NCBI RefSeq assembly: GCF_002111585.1
Contig: NZ_LUTP01000005.1
Span: 1-64,000 of the forward strand
Reading direction: 5' to 3'
DNA: 64,000 nucleotides
Origin: Lonsdalea iberica
Lineage (GTDB): Bacteria; Pseudomonadota; Gammaproteobacteria; Enterobacterales; Enterobacteriaceae
This document shows positions 57,050 to 64,000 of the stretch, in pieces; position 1 is the stretch's first letter, and each line of letters begins with the position of its first letter. A model generated the notes under the pieces. It had not been told where the DNA came from and did not search any database. It was given only the letters and a program-made list of their open reading frames with translations. The translations under genes were made by a program, and so were the position numbers.

Positions 57050-58039
57050 TTAAAGCTCATTAACCGTGATGGCGTGTTTTTTCAGCAGTCCGCGTAGCTG
57101 GTGGTAGCTCAGTCCCAACAGCTCGGCGGCCTTGCGCTGGTTGAAGCGAGACTGGACCAACGCTTGCTGCAACAGCTTCTGCTCTTGCTGACTCAGCCAG
57201 CCGCGCATATCCAGTGGTAGCGTGGGGAGGGGGTCTGCCGACGCGTCCGGCAGCGGGAGGAGCGCGGTCGGTTTAAACGGGTTAATGATGATATGGTCCA
57301 GCGGCTCGCTGCTGGTGCCGTGGCGATAAACGGAGCGTTCCACCACGTTTTTGAGTTCGCGTACGTTGCCGGGCCAGTGATAGTCGAGCAGGGTGCGTTG
57401 CGCGCGGTCGGTCATTCCGGGGAAAAGTGGAAGTCCCAGCTCCCGGCACATCTGAACGGCGAAATGTTCCGCCAGCAGCATGATGTCCTGCTGACGCTGG
57501 CGCAGCGGCGGAAGCTGCACCACGTCGAATGCCAGACGGTCCAGCAGGTCGGCGCGGAATTTGCCCTGCGCCGCCAGCGCGGGGAGATCGTCGTTGGTGG
57601 CGCACACCAAACGCACGTCGACCTGCAAAGATTGTCCGCCGCCGACGCGTTCGAGCGCGCCGTATTCAATGACGCGCAGGAGTTTCTCCTGCACCAGCAT
57701 CGGCGCGGTCGCCAGTTCATCCAAAAACAGCGTGCCGCCGTCGGCGCGTTCGAAACGGCCAAGATGACGCTTTTGCGCGCCGGTGAATGCCCCGGCTTCA
57801 TGGCCGAACAGCTCCGAGTCCAACAGGTTTTCATTCAAGGCGGCGCAGTTGAGTGAAATGAATGGCCCTTGCCAGCGGGGGGACAAGTAGTGAAGGCGGC
57901 TGGCGATCAGCTCTTTGCCAGTACCGCGTTCGCCGATCACCAACACCGGTTTGCTGAGCTGCGCGAGCTGGGAAACCTGTTCCAGCATTTCGAGGAAACT
58001 GTTGGCTTCCCCCAGCAGCGAATCTTGTTCGTAGGCCAC
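57050..58039 (-). CDS. pspF: Phage-shock-protein transcriptional activator PspF
   Basis: A 329-aa sigma-54 enhancer-binding protein that drives pspA transcription and is inhibited by PspA. AAA+ motifs are complete: Walker A GERGTGKE, the GAFTGA loop that contacts sigma-54, and Walker B GGTLFLDE. There is no regulatory receiver domain, as expected, and the C-terminal helix-turn-helix is NQRKAAELLGLSYHQLR. The start is GTG at 58039 after AAGGTGA. It is divergent from pspABC, the E. coli arrangement; ymjA and the puu genes between sap and psp in E. coli are absent. Confidence 0.97.
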   Translation of the reverse strand: MAYEQDSLLGEANSFLEMLEQVSQLAQLSKPVLVIGERGTGKELIASRLHYLSPRWQGPFISLNCAALNENLLDSELFGHEAGAFTGAQKRHLGRFERADGGTLFLDELATAPMLVQEKLLRVIEYGALERVGGGQSLQVDVRLVCATNDDLPALAAQGKFRADLLDRLAFDVVQLPPLRQRQQDIMLLAEHFAVQMCRELGLPLFPGMTDRAQRTLLDYHWPGNVRELKNVVERSVYRHGTSSEPLDHIIINPFKPTALLPLPDASADPLPTLPLDMRGWLSQQEQKLLQQALVQSRFNQRKAAELLGLSYHQLRGLLKKHAITVNEL

Positions 58040-58158
58040 AAAATCACCTTGCCATATTGACTAACTGTTAGCGAATTTAACCAGCATAGCAGTCGTGCGT
58101 CGTTCCGTAAAAAACAATAATGCTTTTAAATTCAGTTAAATATTCATGTTTACGACAT

Positions 58159-58174
58159 TGGCACGGATATTGAA
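58159..58174 (+). promoter_or_regulatory. Sigma-54 promoter of pspABC
   Basis: TGGCACGGATATTGAA matches the -24/-12 consensus TGGCAC-N5-TTGCW except for the final C, and closely resembles the E. coli pspA promoter. It lies about 90 bases upstream of pspA. A CTAACTGTTAG palindrome at 58061-58071 could be part of the PspF enhancer site. Confidence 0.75.
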
Positions 58175-58262
58175 ACAGCTTAAGGAGAGAACGTGACCCG
58201 ATACGCCGGGGCGGATCTAATGGGCGTGCTAAAACGCCGGAAATTATTAAGAGGATAACACT

Positions 58263-58928
58263 ATGGGTATTTTTTCTCGTTTCGCCGACATCGTTAACGC
58301 CAACATCACCTCCTTGCTGGACAAGGCAGAAGATCCCCAGAAGCTGGTTCGGCTCATGATTCAGGAAATGGAAGACACGCTGGTCGAAGTGCGCTCCACC
58401 TCAGCGCGAGCGCTGGCGGAGAAAAAACAGCTGGCGCGCCGTATCACTCAGGCTCATGCCCAACAGACGGAATGGCAGGAAAAAGCAGAGCTGGCGCTGC
58501 GTAAAGATAAAGAAGATCTGGCCCGCGCCGCCCTGATTGAGAAGCAAAAGCTGACCGATCTGATCGCGCTGCTGGAGCAGGAAGCAGAGAACGTCGATGA
58601 AACGCTGGAACGCATGAAGCGTGAAATCGGCGAGCTGGAAAATAAACTGACCGAAACCCGCGCGCGCCAGAAGGCACTGACGCTGCGTCATCAGGCTGCC
58701 AGCTCCTCGCGCGATATCCGCCGTCAGTTGGATAGCGGAAAACTGGATGAGGCGCTAGCGCGTTTCGAGCAGTTTGAACGCCGGATCGACTCTATCGAAG
58801 CCGAAGGTGAAAGCGTCGGTTTGGGCAAGCAGAAAACGCTGGATCAGCAGTTCACCGAGTTGAAAGCGAACGATGAAATCGACGCGCAGTTGGCGGCGTT
58901 AAAAGCTAAAGTAAAACCTGCGGAGTAA
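58263..58928 (+). CDS. pspA: Phage shock protein A
   Basis: A 221-aa peripheral inner-membrane protein of the PspA/IM30 (ESCRT-III-related) family. It is almost entirely coiled coil (residues about 25-185), with the amphipathic N-terminal helix [18 protein letters not shown] that binds stressed membranes. It both represses PspF and, as an oligomer, maintains membrane integrity and proton motive force. E. coli PspA has 222 aa. First gene of the sigma-54-driven operon. Confidence 0.97.
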   Translation: MGIFSRFADIVNANITSLLDKAEDPQKLVRLMIQEMEDTLVEVRSTSARALAEKKQLARRITQAHAQQTEWQEKAELALRKDKEDLARAALIEKQKLTDLIALLEQEAENVDETLERMKREIGELENKLTETRARQKALTLRHQAASSSRDIRRQLDSGKLDEALARFEQFERRIDSIEAEGESVGLGKQKTLDQQFTELKANDEIDAQLAALKAKVKPAE

Positions 58929-58993
58929 CCGCTACGGGCTGTCGCCGTCGGCGGCAGCCTGAGATACGCATCATGATTATTTAAGGAGAGAAA

Positions 58994-59221
58994 ATGGGCA
59001 CCCTGGTTCTGACGATGATACCGCTGACCATTTTTCTGCTATTCGTCGCTCCGCTTTGGCTTTGGCTGCATTATAGTCAGCGAAAAAACCGTGCTCAGTT
59101 GGGGACGGCGGATATGCAGCGACTGCACACATTGACGCAAGACGCGCAGCGTATGCGCGAACGTATTGAAACGCTGGAAGAGATTCTGGATGCGAAACAT
59201 CCGAACTGGAGGCAATCCTGA
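58994..59221 (+). CDS. pspB: Phage shock protein B
   Basis: A 75-aa inner-membrane protein with one N-terminal transmembrane segment (TMIPLTIFLLFVAPLWLWLH, residues about 6-25) and a cytoplasmic helix/leucine-zipper-like part (LHTLTQDAQRMRERIETLEE). With PspC it senses membrane stress and releases PspA from PspF. The stop overlaps the pspC start by one base (TGATG). Confidence 0.95.
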   Translation: MGTLVLTMIPLTIFLLFVAPLWLWLHYSQRKNRAQLGTADMQRLHTLTQDAQRMRERIETLEEILDAKHPNWRQS

Positions 59222-59577
59222 TGAGACTGAACCGGAGTTTTAACAAGCTGTATCTCATGCCGGAAGAGGGCATGTTCAAAGGCGTTTGCGCCGGACTGGC
59301 CCACTATTTCGACGTACCGGTGAAGCTGATCCGCCTGATTGCCGTACTGTCGATCTTCTTCGGCCTGTTCTTCTTTACCGTGGTGGCGTACATCGCGCTG
59401 TGCTTTATTCTGGAGCCGGCGCCGGACGGCGCCTACGGTACGCCGGACGCGTCTCCCAACCAACTGTTGGATCAGGCGGACGCGCAGCTGGTGGAAAGCG
59501 AGCGCCGTCTGCGTGATATCGAACGATACATCACGTCAGAAACTTACGGCGTGCGTAGTCAGTTCCGCCAGATGTAA
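59221..59577 (+). CDS. pspC: Phage shock protein C
   Basis: A 118-aa inner-membrane protein with the PspC domain (LYLMPEEGMFKGVCAGLAHY, then a transmembrane helix AVLSIFFGLFFFTVVAYIAL at about residues 41-60) and a periplasmic or cytoplasmic C-terminal helix. It acts with PspB as the sensor of the psp response. E. coli PspC has 119 aa. pspD and pspE do not follow; ycjX starts 143 bases downstream. A GCCACGG/CCGTGGC stem at 59586-59616 may end the operon. Confidence 0.95.
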   Translation: MRLNRSFNKLYLMPEEGMFKGVCAGLAHYFDVPVKLIRLIAVLSIFFGLFFFTVVAYIALCFILEPAPDGAYGTPDASPNQLLDQADAQLVESERRLRDIERYITSETYGVRSQFRQM

Positions 59578-59720
59578 TCCTATCCGCCACGGTCAAGCCT
59601 ACGCTGACGCCGTGGCTGTCAATGCTCCCGATACGTGCGCTTTCGCATTTCGCCATCGGGCACCATAATAGCGTTTATCTACCATCACCCTCAGAAACGA
59701 CACACAGGGAAAGGAGCGTC

Positions 59721-61129
59721 ATGGCAAATCCCCTGAATCGACTACAGCAAGACATCGGCGCGCTGGTGAATCGCGGCGTCGATCGTCATCTGCGTCTGGC
59801 CGTCACCGGTCTGAGCCGCAGCGGAAAAACCGCGTTCATCACGGCGCTGGTCAATCAACTGTTGTCGGTGCATAACGGCGCGCGTCTGCCGCTGTTCTCG
59901 CCCGTGCGCGAAAATCGTTTGCTGGGTGCGCGACGCATCCCGCAGCGTGATTTAGGCGTACCGCGCTTCGCCTACGACGAAGGCCTGGCCGCGCTGTACG
60001 GCGAGCCGCCCGACTGGCCGACGCCGACGCGCGGCGTCAGCGAGATAAGACTGGCGCTGCGCTACCGCTCCAACGACTCGCTGCTGCGGCATTTCAAAGA
60101 TAACTCCACGCTGTATTTGGAAATCGTCGACTATCCGGGGGAGTGGCTGTTGGACCTGCCGATGTTGGAGCAGCGTTATTTGGACTGGTCCCATCAGATG
60201 AGCGGACTGCTTCAGGGCGAACGGCGCACGTGGGCGCAGCCCTGGCTGTCGCTGTGCGAACAGCTGGATCCGTTAGCGCCTGCGGATGAAAACCAACTGG
60301 CGGCGGTGGCGCAGGCCTACACGGATTATCTGCTGCGTTGCAAACGGGAAGGCTTGCACTTTATTCAGCCGGGCCGATTGGTATTGCCCGGCGATCTGGC
60401 CGCGCGCCGGTATTGCAATTTTTCCCTTGGCCGCGGAGCCGCGACGGGCAGGAGTCTGCGCTGGCGCAGGCTGACGCATCAACCAATATCGGCATGTTGC
60501 GTCAGCGTTTTGAGTACTACTGCCAGCACGTGGTGAAAGGGTTTTATAAGCAGCACTTCGTGCGTTTTGACCGTCAGATTGTGCTGGTGGACTGCCTGCA
60601 GCCGTTGAACAGCGGCGTTCAGGCTTTCAACGATATGCGTCTGGCGCTGACGCAGCTGATGCAGAGCTTTCATTACGGCAAACGGACGCTGTTTCGCCGT
60701 CTGTTCTCTCCCTGTATCGACAAGCTGATGTTTGCCGCGACCAAGGCGGACCACATTACCACCGACCAGCATGCCAATCTGGTGTCGCTGTTGCAGCAGT
60801 TGGTGCAGGACGCCTGGCAAAACGCGGCCTTCGAAGGCATCAGCATGGAGTGTGCCGGTATCGCCTCGGTACAGGCGACGCAGAGCGGTCTGATCGACCA
60901 CCAAGGTCAGAAAATCCCCGCGTTGAAAGGCCATCGGCTCAGCGATGGGGAGCCGCTGACGGTTTATCCCGGCGAAGTGCCGTCACGTCTTCCTGGACCG
61001 GCGTTTTGGCGCGAGCAAGGGTTCCATTTCGATGCCTTTCGGCCGCCGGAAATGAGCATTGATACACCGCTGCCGCATATACGTCTGGATACGGTGATGG
61101 ACTATTTACTGGGGGACAAACTGCGATGA
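59721..61129 (+). pseudogene. ycjX: YcjX (DUF463, P-loop protein), with a single-base frameshift
   Basis: YcjX is a conserved P-loop NTPase-like protein co-regulated with the psp genes; its biochemical role is unknown. The first part starts at 59721 (AAGGAG ribosome-binding site) and has the Walker A motif GLSRSGKTAF. After GRLVLPGDLA the frame is lost; the rest (APVLQFFPWP to [17 protein letters not shown]) continues intact in another frame to 61129. One G appears missing at 60401-60402 (GCCGGCGCG expected). Restored, it has 469 aa (E. coli 465). No other defect is seen, so a base-calling error is likely, although real inactivation is possible because the gene is not essential. Confidence 0.88.
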
Positions 61130-62166
61130 CGGAACCGCTGAAACCGCGAATGAAGTTCGAAGAGGCACCGCCGATGGACATGCCGCCCACGCTGCGCCCC
61201 AACGTGACTTTCGACGGTGAGAACGCTCATCAATTCACCCCTACGGTGACGGAAAACGAGCGGGAAGAAGGCGTGGCGGAGGCGGCCGTGAGCGGCGCGT
61301 TGCGTCCACGCCGCAGCCTGTGGCGACGTATGGCGATGGCCGGCGTCGCACTGTTTGGCGCCAGCGCCGTCGCTCAGGGCATACAGTCGCTTCACCATGC
61401 GTGGCTGAATCAGGACTGGATTTCTCTCGGCGGTATCGCCGCCGGAACGCTGATTGTCGGCGCGGGTGTCGGCTCGTTGGCGATGGAGTGGCGTCGGCTA
61501 TATCGCCTGCGCCAGCGAGCGGAGGCGCGCGATCGCGCCGCCGAGTTGTTGCACAGCCACGGGATGGGCGCGGGGCGTGAATTTTGCGAACAACTGGCGC
61601 GGCAGGCCGGACTGGACCACGGACACCCGGCGATGCAGCGCTGGCTTGCTTCGCTACATGAAACCCACAACGACCGGGAAGTGGTGGCGCTGTACGCGGA
61701 ACTGGTGCAGCCGGTGCTAGACGTTCAGGCGCGGCGCGAAATTAGCCGATATGCAGCTGAATCCGCCCTGATGGTCGCCGTGAGTCCGCTGGCGTTGGTG
61801 GATATGGCTTTCATTGCCTGGCGTAATCTGAGGCTGGTCAATCGGATCGCCGCGCTGTACGGCATTGAACTGGGCTATTTCAGCCGTATTCGCCTGTTTC
61901 GTCTGGTGCTGCTCAATGTCGCTTTCGCCGGCGCATCCGAGCTGGTGCGTGAAATCGGAATGGATTGGATGTCGCAGGATCTCGCAGCCCGTCTGTCCGC
62001 GCGCGTCGCCCAAGGGCTGGGGGCCGGGCTTCTGACCGCGCGTCTCGGCATCAAGGCGATGGAGTTGTGTCGTCCGCTGCCGTGGTTGGACGATAAGCCG
62101 CGCCTGGGCGATTTCCGACGCGAGCTGATCGGCCAGCTGAAATCCACGCTCGCCGACAAAAAATAA
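61126..62166 (+). CDS. ycjF: Inner-membrane protein YcjF (DUF697)
   Basis: A 346-aa inner-membrane protein with a polar N-terminus of about 65 residues, two transmembrane helices (about 68-90 and 103-122) and a C-terminal domain with further hydrophobic segments ([19 protein letters not shown]). It overlaps ycjX by four bases (ATGA), and ycjX-ycjF precede tyrR as in E. coli. It belongs to the psp-linked membrane-stress group; its mechanism is unknown. Confidence 0.94.
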   Translation: MTEPLKPRMKFEEAPPMDMPPTLRPNVTFDGENAHQFTPTVTENEREEGVAEAAVSGALRPRRSLWRRMAMAGVALFGASAVAQGIQSLHHAWLNQDWISLGGIAAGTLIVGAGVGSLAMEWRRLYRLRQRAEARDRAAELLHSHGMGAGREFCEQLARQAGLDHGHPAMQRWLASLHETHNDREVVALYAELVQPVLDVQARREISRYAAESALMVAVSPLALVDMAFIAWRNLRLVNRIAALYGIELGYFSRIRLFRLVLLNVAFAGASELVREIGMDWMSQDLAARLSARVAQGLGAGLLTARLGIKAMELCRPLPWLDDKPRLGDFRRELIGQLKSTLADKK

Positions 62167-62222
62167 TTCGTCAAAGCCCGGTCCGCGTAAGGTGATCGCA
62201 GAAAGGGAAAAGCGTATATTGC

Positions 62223-63509
62223 ATGCACGATGACACCAGACCGTTCGCCATTTCATGTGATGCCACTATGCGTAATAACCGACTGCGGTTGCCGCTTCTA
62301 ATCCTATTCGCTTTGCTTGCCCTCGCGCTCAATCTGCGCAGCCCCCTGACCGCGATTGCGCCGGTTATCGACCAAATTCGCGCGGATCTCCACATCAACG
62401 TGACCCTCGCTGGGCTGCTAACCACAATCCCCGTGCTGTGCTTCGGCTTGCTTACGCCGCTGGCTTCGCTACTAATCTCCCGCATCGGCATCGAGAGGGC
62501 GATTATGGCGTCCTTGATAGGCGCGACGTTGGGGACGCTGCTGCGACCCATGGGCGGCGTCACGATGGCGCTGGTGGGGACGTTGACGATCGGCGCGTCC
62601 CTGACCGTCGGCAATATCGTCTGCCTGATGGTCATCGCCCGGGACTTTCATCAGCGGCGCAACATGGCCACTGGACTTTACACGGCGGCCATTAATGTCG
62701 GCACCATGTTGACCTCCGCGCTGACCGCGCCGCTGGCGCTGCTGTTTGGCTGGCGGGTTGCGCTGGGGATCTGGTGCCTGCTGGCGATAGTAGCGATGGC
62801 GGTCTGGGGACGCGTGATTCAGCGCAAACGCGGCGCGCGCCAGCCGGAGAGCGGCGGCCCTGTCCCGCTCAAGGTTCAGATGAGCCTGTCGCCGTTGCCG
62901 CCGCTCACGTTCTGGCGCCAGCCAATTTTGTGGTATCTGGTGACGGCCTTTACCGTTCACCTTTTCATTTACTACGGCATGACCGCCTGGTTGCCTGCCT
63001 ACTTGACGCAGGAAGCGGGAATGAGCCTTGCGGAGGCCGGTCTTATCGCCTCGGTCTTCCAAATCACGGCGCTAATCGGTTCGTTCGGCGTACCGATGGT
63101 GGCCTCATTGTGGCGCGTACCGCGGGCATTATTGCTGGCGATCGTCGGTGTCTTCTGGTTGCTGACGCCAGCGGGGATGTATTACTGGCCGCATCAATGG
63201 CCTTTTTGGTCGTTGGCCAGCGGCATCGCGCAGGGCGGCGGCTTCACCGCTATTTTCATGCTGATTATGGAAAACGCCCGCGATCTGGATGAGAACCGAC
63301 GTTTCTCTTCTGCTGTGCAGGGCGTGGGGTATTCTCTGGCGTCGGTCGGACCGCTGGTGACCGGCGGGCTTCATACGCTGTTCGGCAACTGGGCCGTCAG
63401 CTTCCTGCTGCTTTCCGCACTCTCTATCCTGATGCTGGCGATGGGGGTGGCTATCGGTCTGATGAAGCAGCGCGATGCGCCGCCGCCAGAAAACGCCAGG
63501 CCAGAGTAG
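62223..63509 (+). CDS. MFS transporter of the CynX/NimT type
   Basis: A 428-aa major facilitator with 12 predicted membrane spans. The N-terminal half contains LNLRSPLTAIAPVIDQI, characteristic of the CynX/NimT (YeaN) cyanate and 2-nitroimidazole transporter family, and the central loop is basic (RVIQRKRGARQPE). The start at 62223 gives a 15-residue polar N-terminus; the ATG at 62268 is equally possible, since neither has a good ribosome-binding site. It is inserted between ycjF and tyrR, which are neighbours in E. coli, and its substrate is unknown. A hairpin overlaps its stop codon. Confidence 0.85.
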   Translation: MHDDTRPFAISCDATMRNNRLRLPLLILFALLALALNLRSPLTAIAPVIDQIRADLHINVTLAGLLTTIPVLCFGLLTPLASLLISRIGIERAIMASLIGATLGTLLRPMGGVTMALVGTLTIGASLTVGNIVCLMVIARDFHQRRNMATGLYTAAINVGTMLTSALTAPLALLFGWRVALGIWCLLAIVAMAVWGRVIQRKRGARQPESGGPVPLKVQMSLSPLPPLTFWRQPILWYLVTAFTVHLFIYYGMTAWLPAYLTQEAGMSLAEAGLIASVFQITALIGSFGVPMVASLWRVPRALLLAIVGVFWLLTPAGMYYWPHQWPFWSLASGIAQGGGFTAIFMLIMENARDLDENRRFSSAVQGVGYSLASVGPLVTGGLHTLFGNWAVSFLLLSALSILMLAMGVAIGLMKQRDAPPPENARPE

Positions 63510-63536
63510 AGTGTCAACTTTTGCTGACACTCTACT
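63505..63536. terminator. Hairpin at the MFS gene end, overlapping a TyrR-box-like palindrome
   Basis: AGTAGAGTGTCA (63505-63516) and TGACACTCTACT (63525-63536) are perfect reverse complements around an 8-base loop that contains ACTTTT. It may end the MFS transcript, though no long T-tract follows. The inner part TGTCA-N8-TGACA also resembles a TyrR box (TGTAAA-N6-TTTACA), 74 bases before tyrR. Confidence 0.5.
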
Positions 63537-63609
63537 TCATCCGATGATGGCGAATAGGGTATCATTCGATTTTCGTCCCCCCCGCACGCCTGATGAAGAA
63601 GGTACGTTG

Positions 63610-64000
63610 ATGCGTCTGGAAGTTTTTTGTAAAGACCGTATGGGCCTGACCCGTGAACTGTTGGATCTGCTGGTGCTGCGCAACATCGATCTGCGCGGTA
63701 TCGAAATTGCCGCCGCCGGACGAATTTATCTCCATGTTGATTCGCTTCGCGTCGAGGATTTTCAGGCGTTGATGGCGGACATCAGGCGGACGAAAGGCGT
63801 CAGCGATGTTCGTACGGTGGCGTTCTTGCCGTCCGAACGTGAGCATCGAGCATTGAAAGCGCTGCTGGAATCTATGCCCGAGGCCGTGTTTTCGGTTGAT
63901 CTGAAAGGCCACGTCGAAATGATGAACGCGGCGGCGCTGACGCTGTTTGGGCAGACGGCGGAAAAAGTGCCTCAGTTAAACATTAGCCAGCTAATCGGTC
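63610..64000 (+). CDS. tyrR: Transcriptional regulator TyrR, 5' part (cut by the window edge)
   Basis: The first 130 codons of TyrR, the regulator of aromatic amino-acid synthesis and transport. The N-terminal ACT domain begins MRLEVFCKDRMGLTRELLDL, as in E. coli, and is followed by the start of the PAS domain (ALLESMPEAVFSVDLKGHV). The ATG at 63610 has AAGG at the right distance. The sigma-54-like AAA+ and DNA-binding domains lie beyond the window. Position after ycjX-ycjF agrees with E. coli. Confidence 0.95.
   Translation, partial: MRLEVFCKDRMGLTRELLDLLVLRNIDLRGIEIAAAGRIYLHVDSLRVEDFQALMADIRRTKGVSDVRTVAFLPSEREHRALKALLESMPEAVFSVDLKGHVEMMNAAALTLFGQTAEKVPQLNISQLIG

Noticed and set aside
1-64000. 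CRISPR arrays, insertion sequences, prophage genes, rRNA operon, replication origin
   Set aside because: No regularly spaced repeats, transposase, integrase or phage structural genes, rRNA sequences or origin-like DnaA box clusters were seen on either strand.

Overview
The window is about 64 kb of an enterobacterial chromosome with moderate to high GC. The gene order and protein sequences match Enterobacterales closely (PurR 341 aa, GloA 135 aa, SlyB 155 aa and FabI 262 aa all have the Escherichia coli length). The absence of many E. coli genes, the accessory catabolic loci and the GC content suggest Pectobacteriaceae (Brenneria, Lonsdalea, Dickeya or Pectobacterium). That family assignment is inference; the order-level assignment is secure. 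No phage, transposon, integrase, CRISPR array or rRNA was seen.

Layout. (1) 1-8.0 kb, accessory: a minus-strand operon with a PabA-like glutaminase, a PabB-like chorismate aminating subunit fused to a GNAT acetyltransferase domain, and a third gene cut by the left edge; then an exported protein of unknown function, a LysR regulator, long AT-rich gaps and an SDR dehydrogenase. (2) 8.2-13.6 kb, accessory: a minus-strand polyamine or amine cluster (PuuB-like FAD oxidase, AraC regulator with an NTF2-like domain, ALDH10-like aminoaldehyde dehydrogenase, PotF-like binding protein). (3) 13.9-30.0 kb, core block syntenic with E. coli valV to gstA: tRNA-Val(GAC), mdtK, ribC, cfa, purR, ynhF, mepH, grxD, rnt, gloA, ydhL, slyA, slyB, anmK, mliC, pdxH, tyrS, pdxY, gstA. 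The E. coli genes ydhBC, ydhP, sodB, lhr, nemRA and ydhF-ydhI/sodC are not at their expected places. (4) 30.5-42.8 kb, core block syntenic with E. coli acnA to rnb: acnA, an OppA/MppA-type binding protein, ribA (frameshifted), pgpB, lapA, lapB, pyrF, yciH, osmB, a tiny exported Cys/His-rich protein, rnb. (5) 43.0-50.6 kb, accessory insertion between rnb and fabI: YdeP-like molybdopterin oxidoreductase (C-terminal frameshift), alpha-glucoside-type PTS EIICB, GH4 6-phospho-glucosidase, GntR/UTRA regulator, LysR regulator. (6) 50.6-64.0 kb, core block: fabI, sapFDCBA, pspF, pspABC, ycjX (frameshifted), ycjF, an inserted MFS transporter, and the 5' part of tyrR.

How the genes work together. The accessory clusters look like self-contained uptake, catabolism and regulation modules: amine oxidation to an aldehyde and then an acid; PTS uptake of a phosphorylated alpha-glucoside and its hydrolysis under a GntR repressor with a matching palindromic operator. 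The pab-type operon should make aminodeoxychorismate outside the housekeeping folate genes, which together with the fused acetyltransferase suggests specialised metabolism. The core blocks cover envelope stress (psp, ycjX/ycjF), LPS assembly control (lapAB), peptide/putrescine transport (sap), vitamin B6 and riboflavin synthesis, and redox defence.

Three conserved genes (ribA, the ydeP homologue, ycjX) each carry one apparent single-base deletion. RibA is normally essential, so base-calling errors are the simplest explanation. The strongest points for a second look are the PabB-GNAT fusion operon, the AraC-NTF2 regulated amine cluster, Ala at position 93 of FabI, Ser in place of the beta-class Cys10 in GstA, and the 44-aa Cys/His-rich exported peptide.
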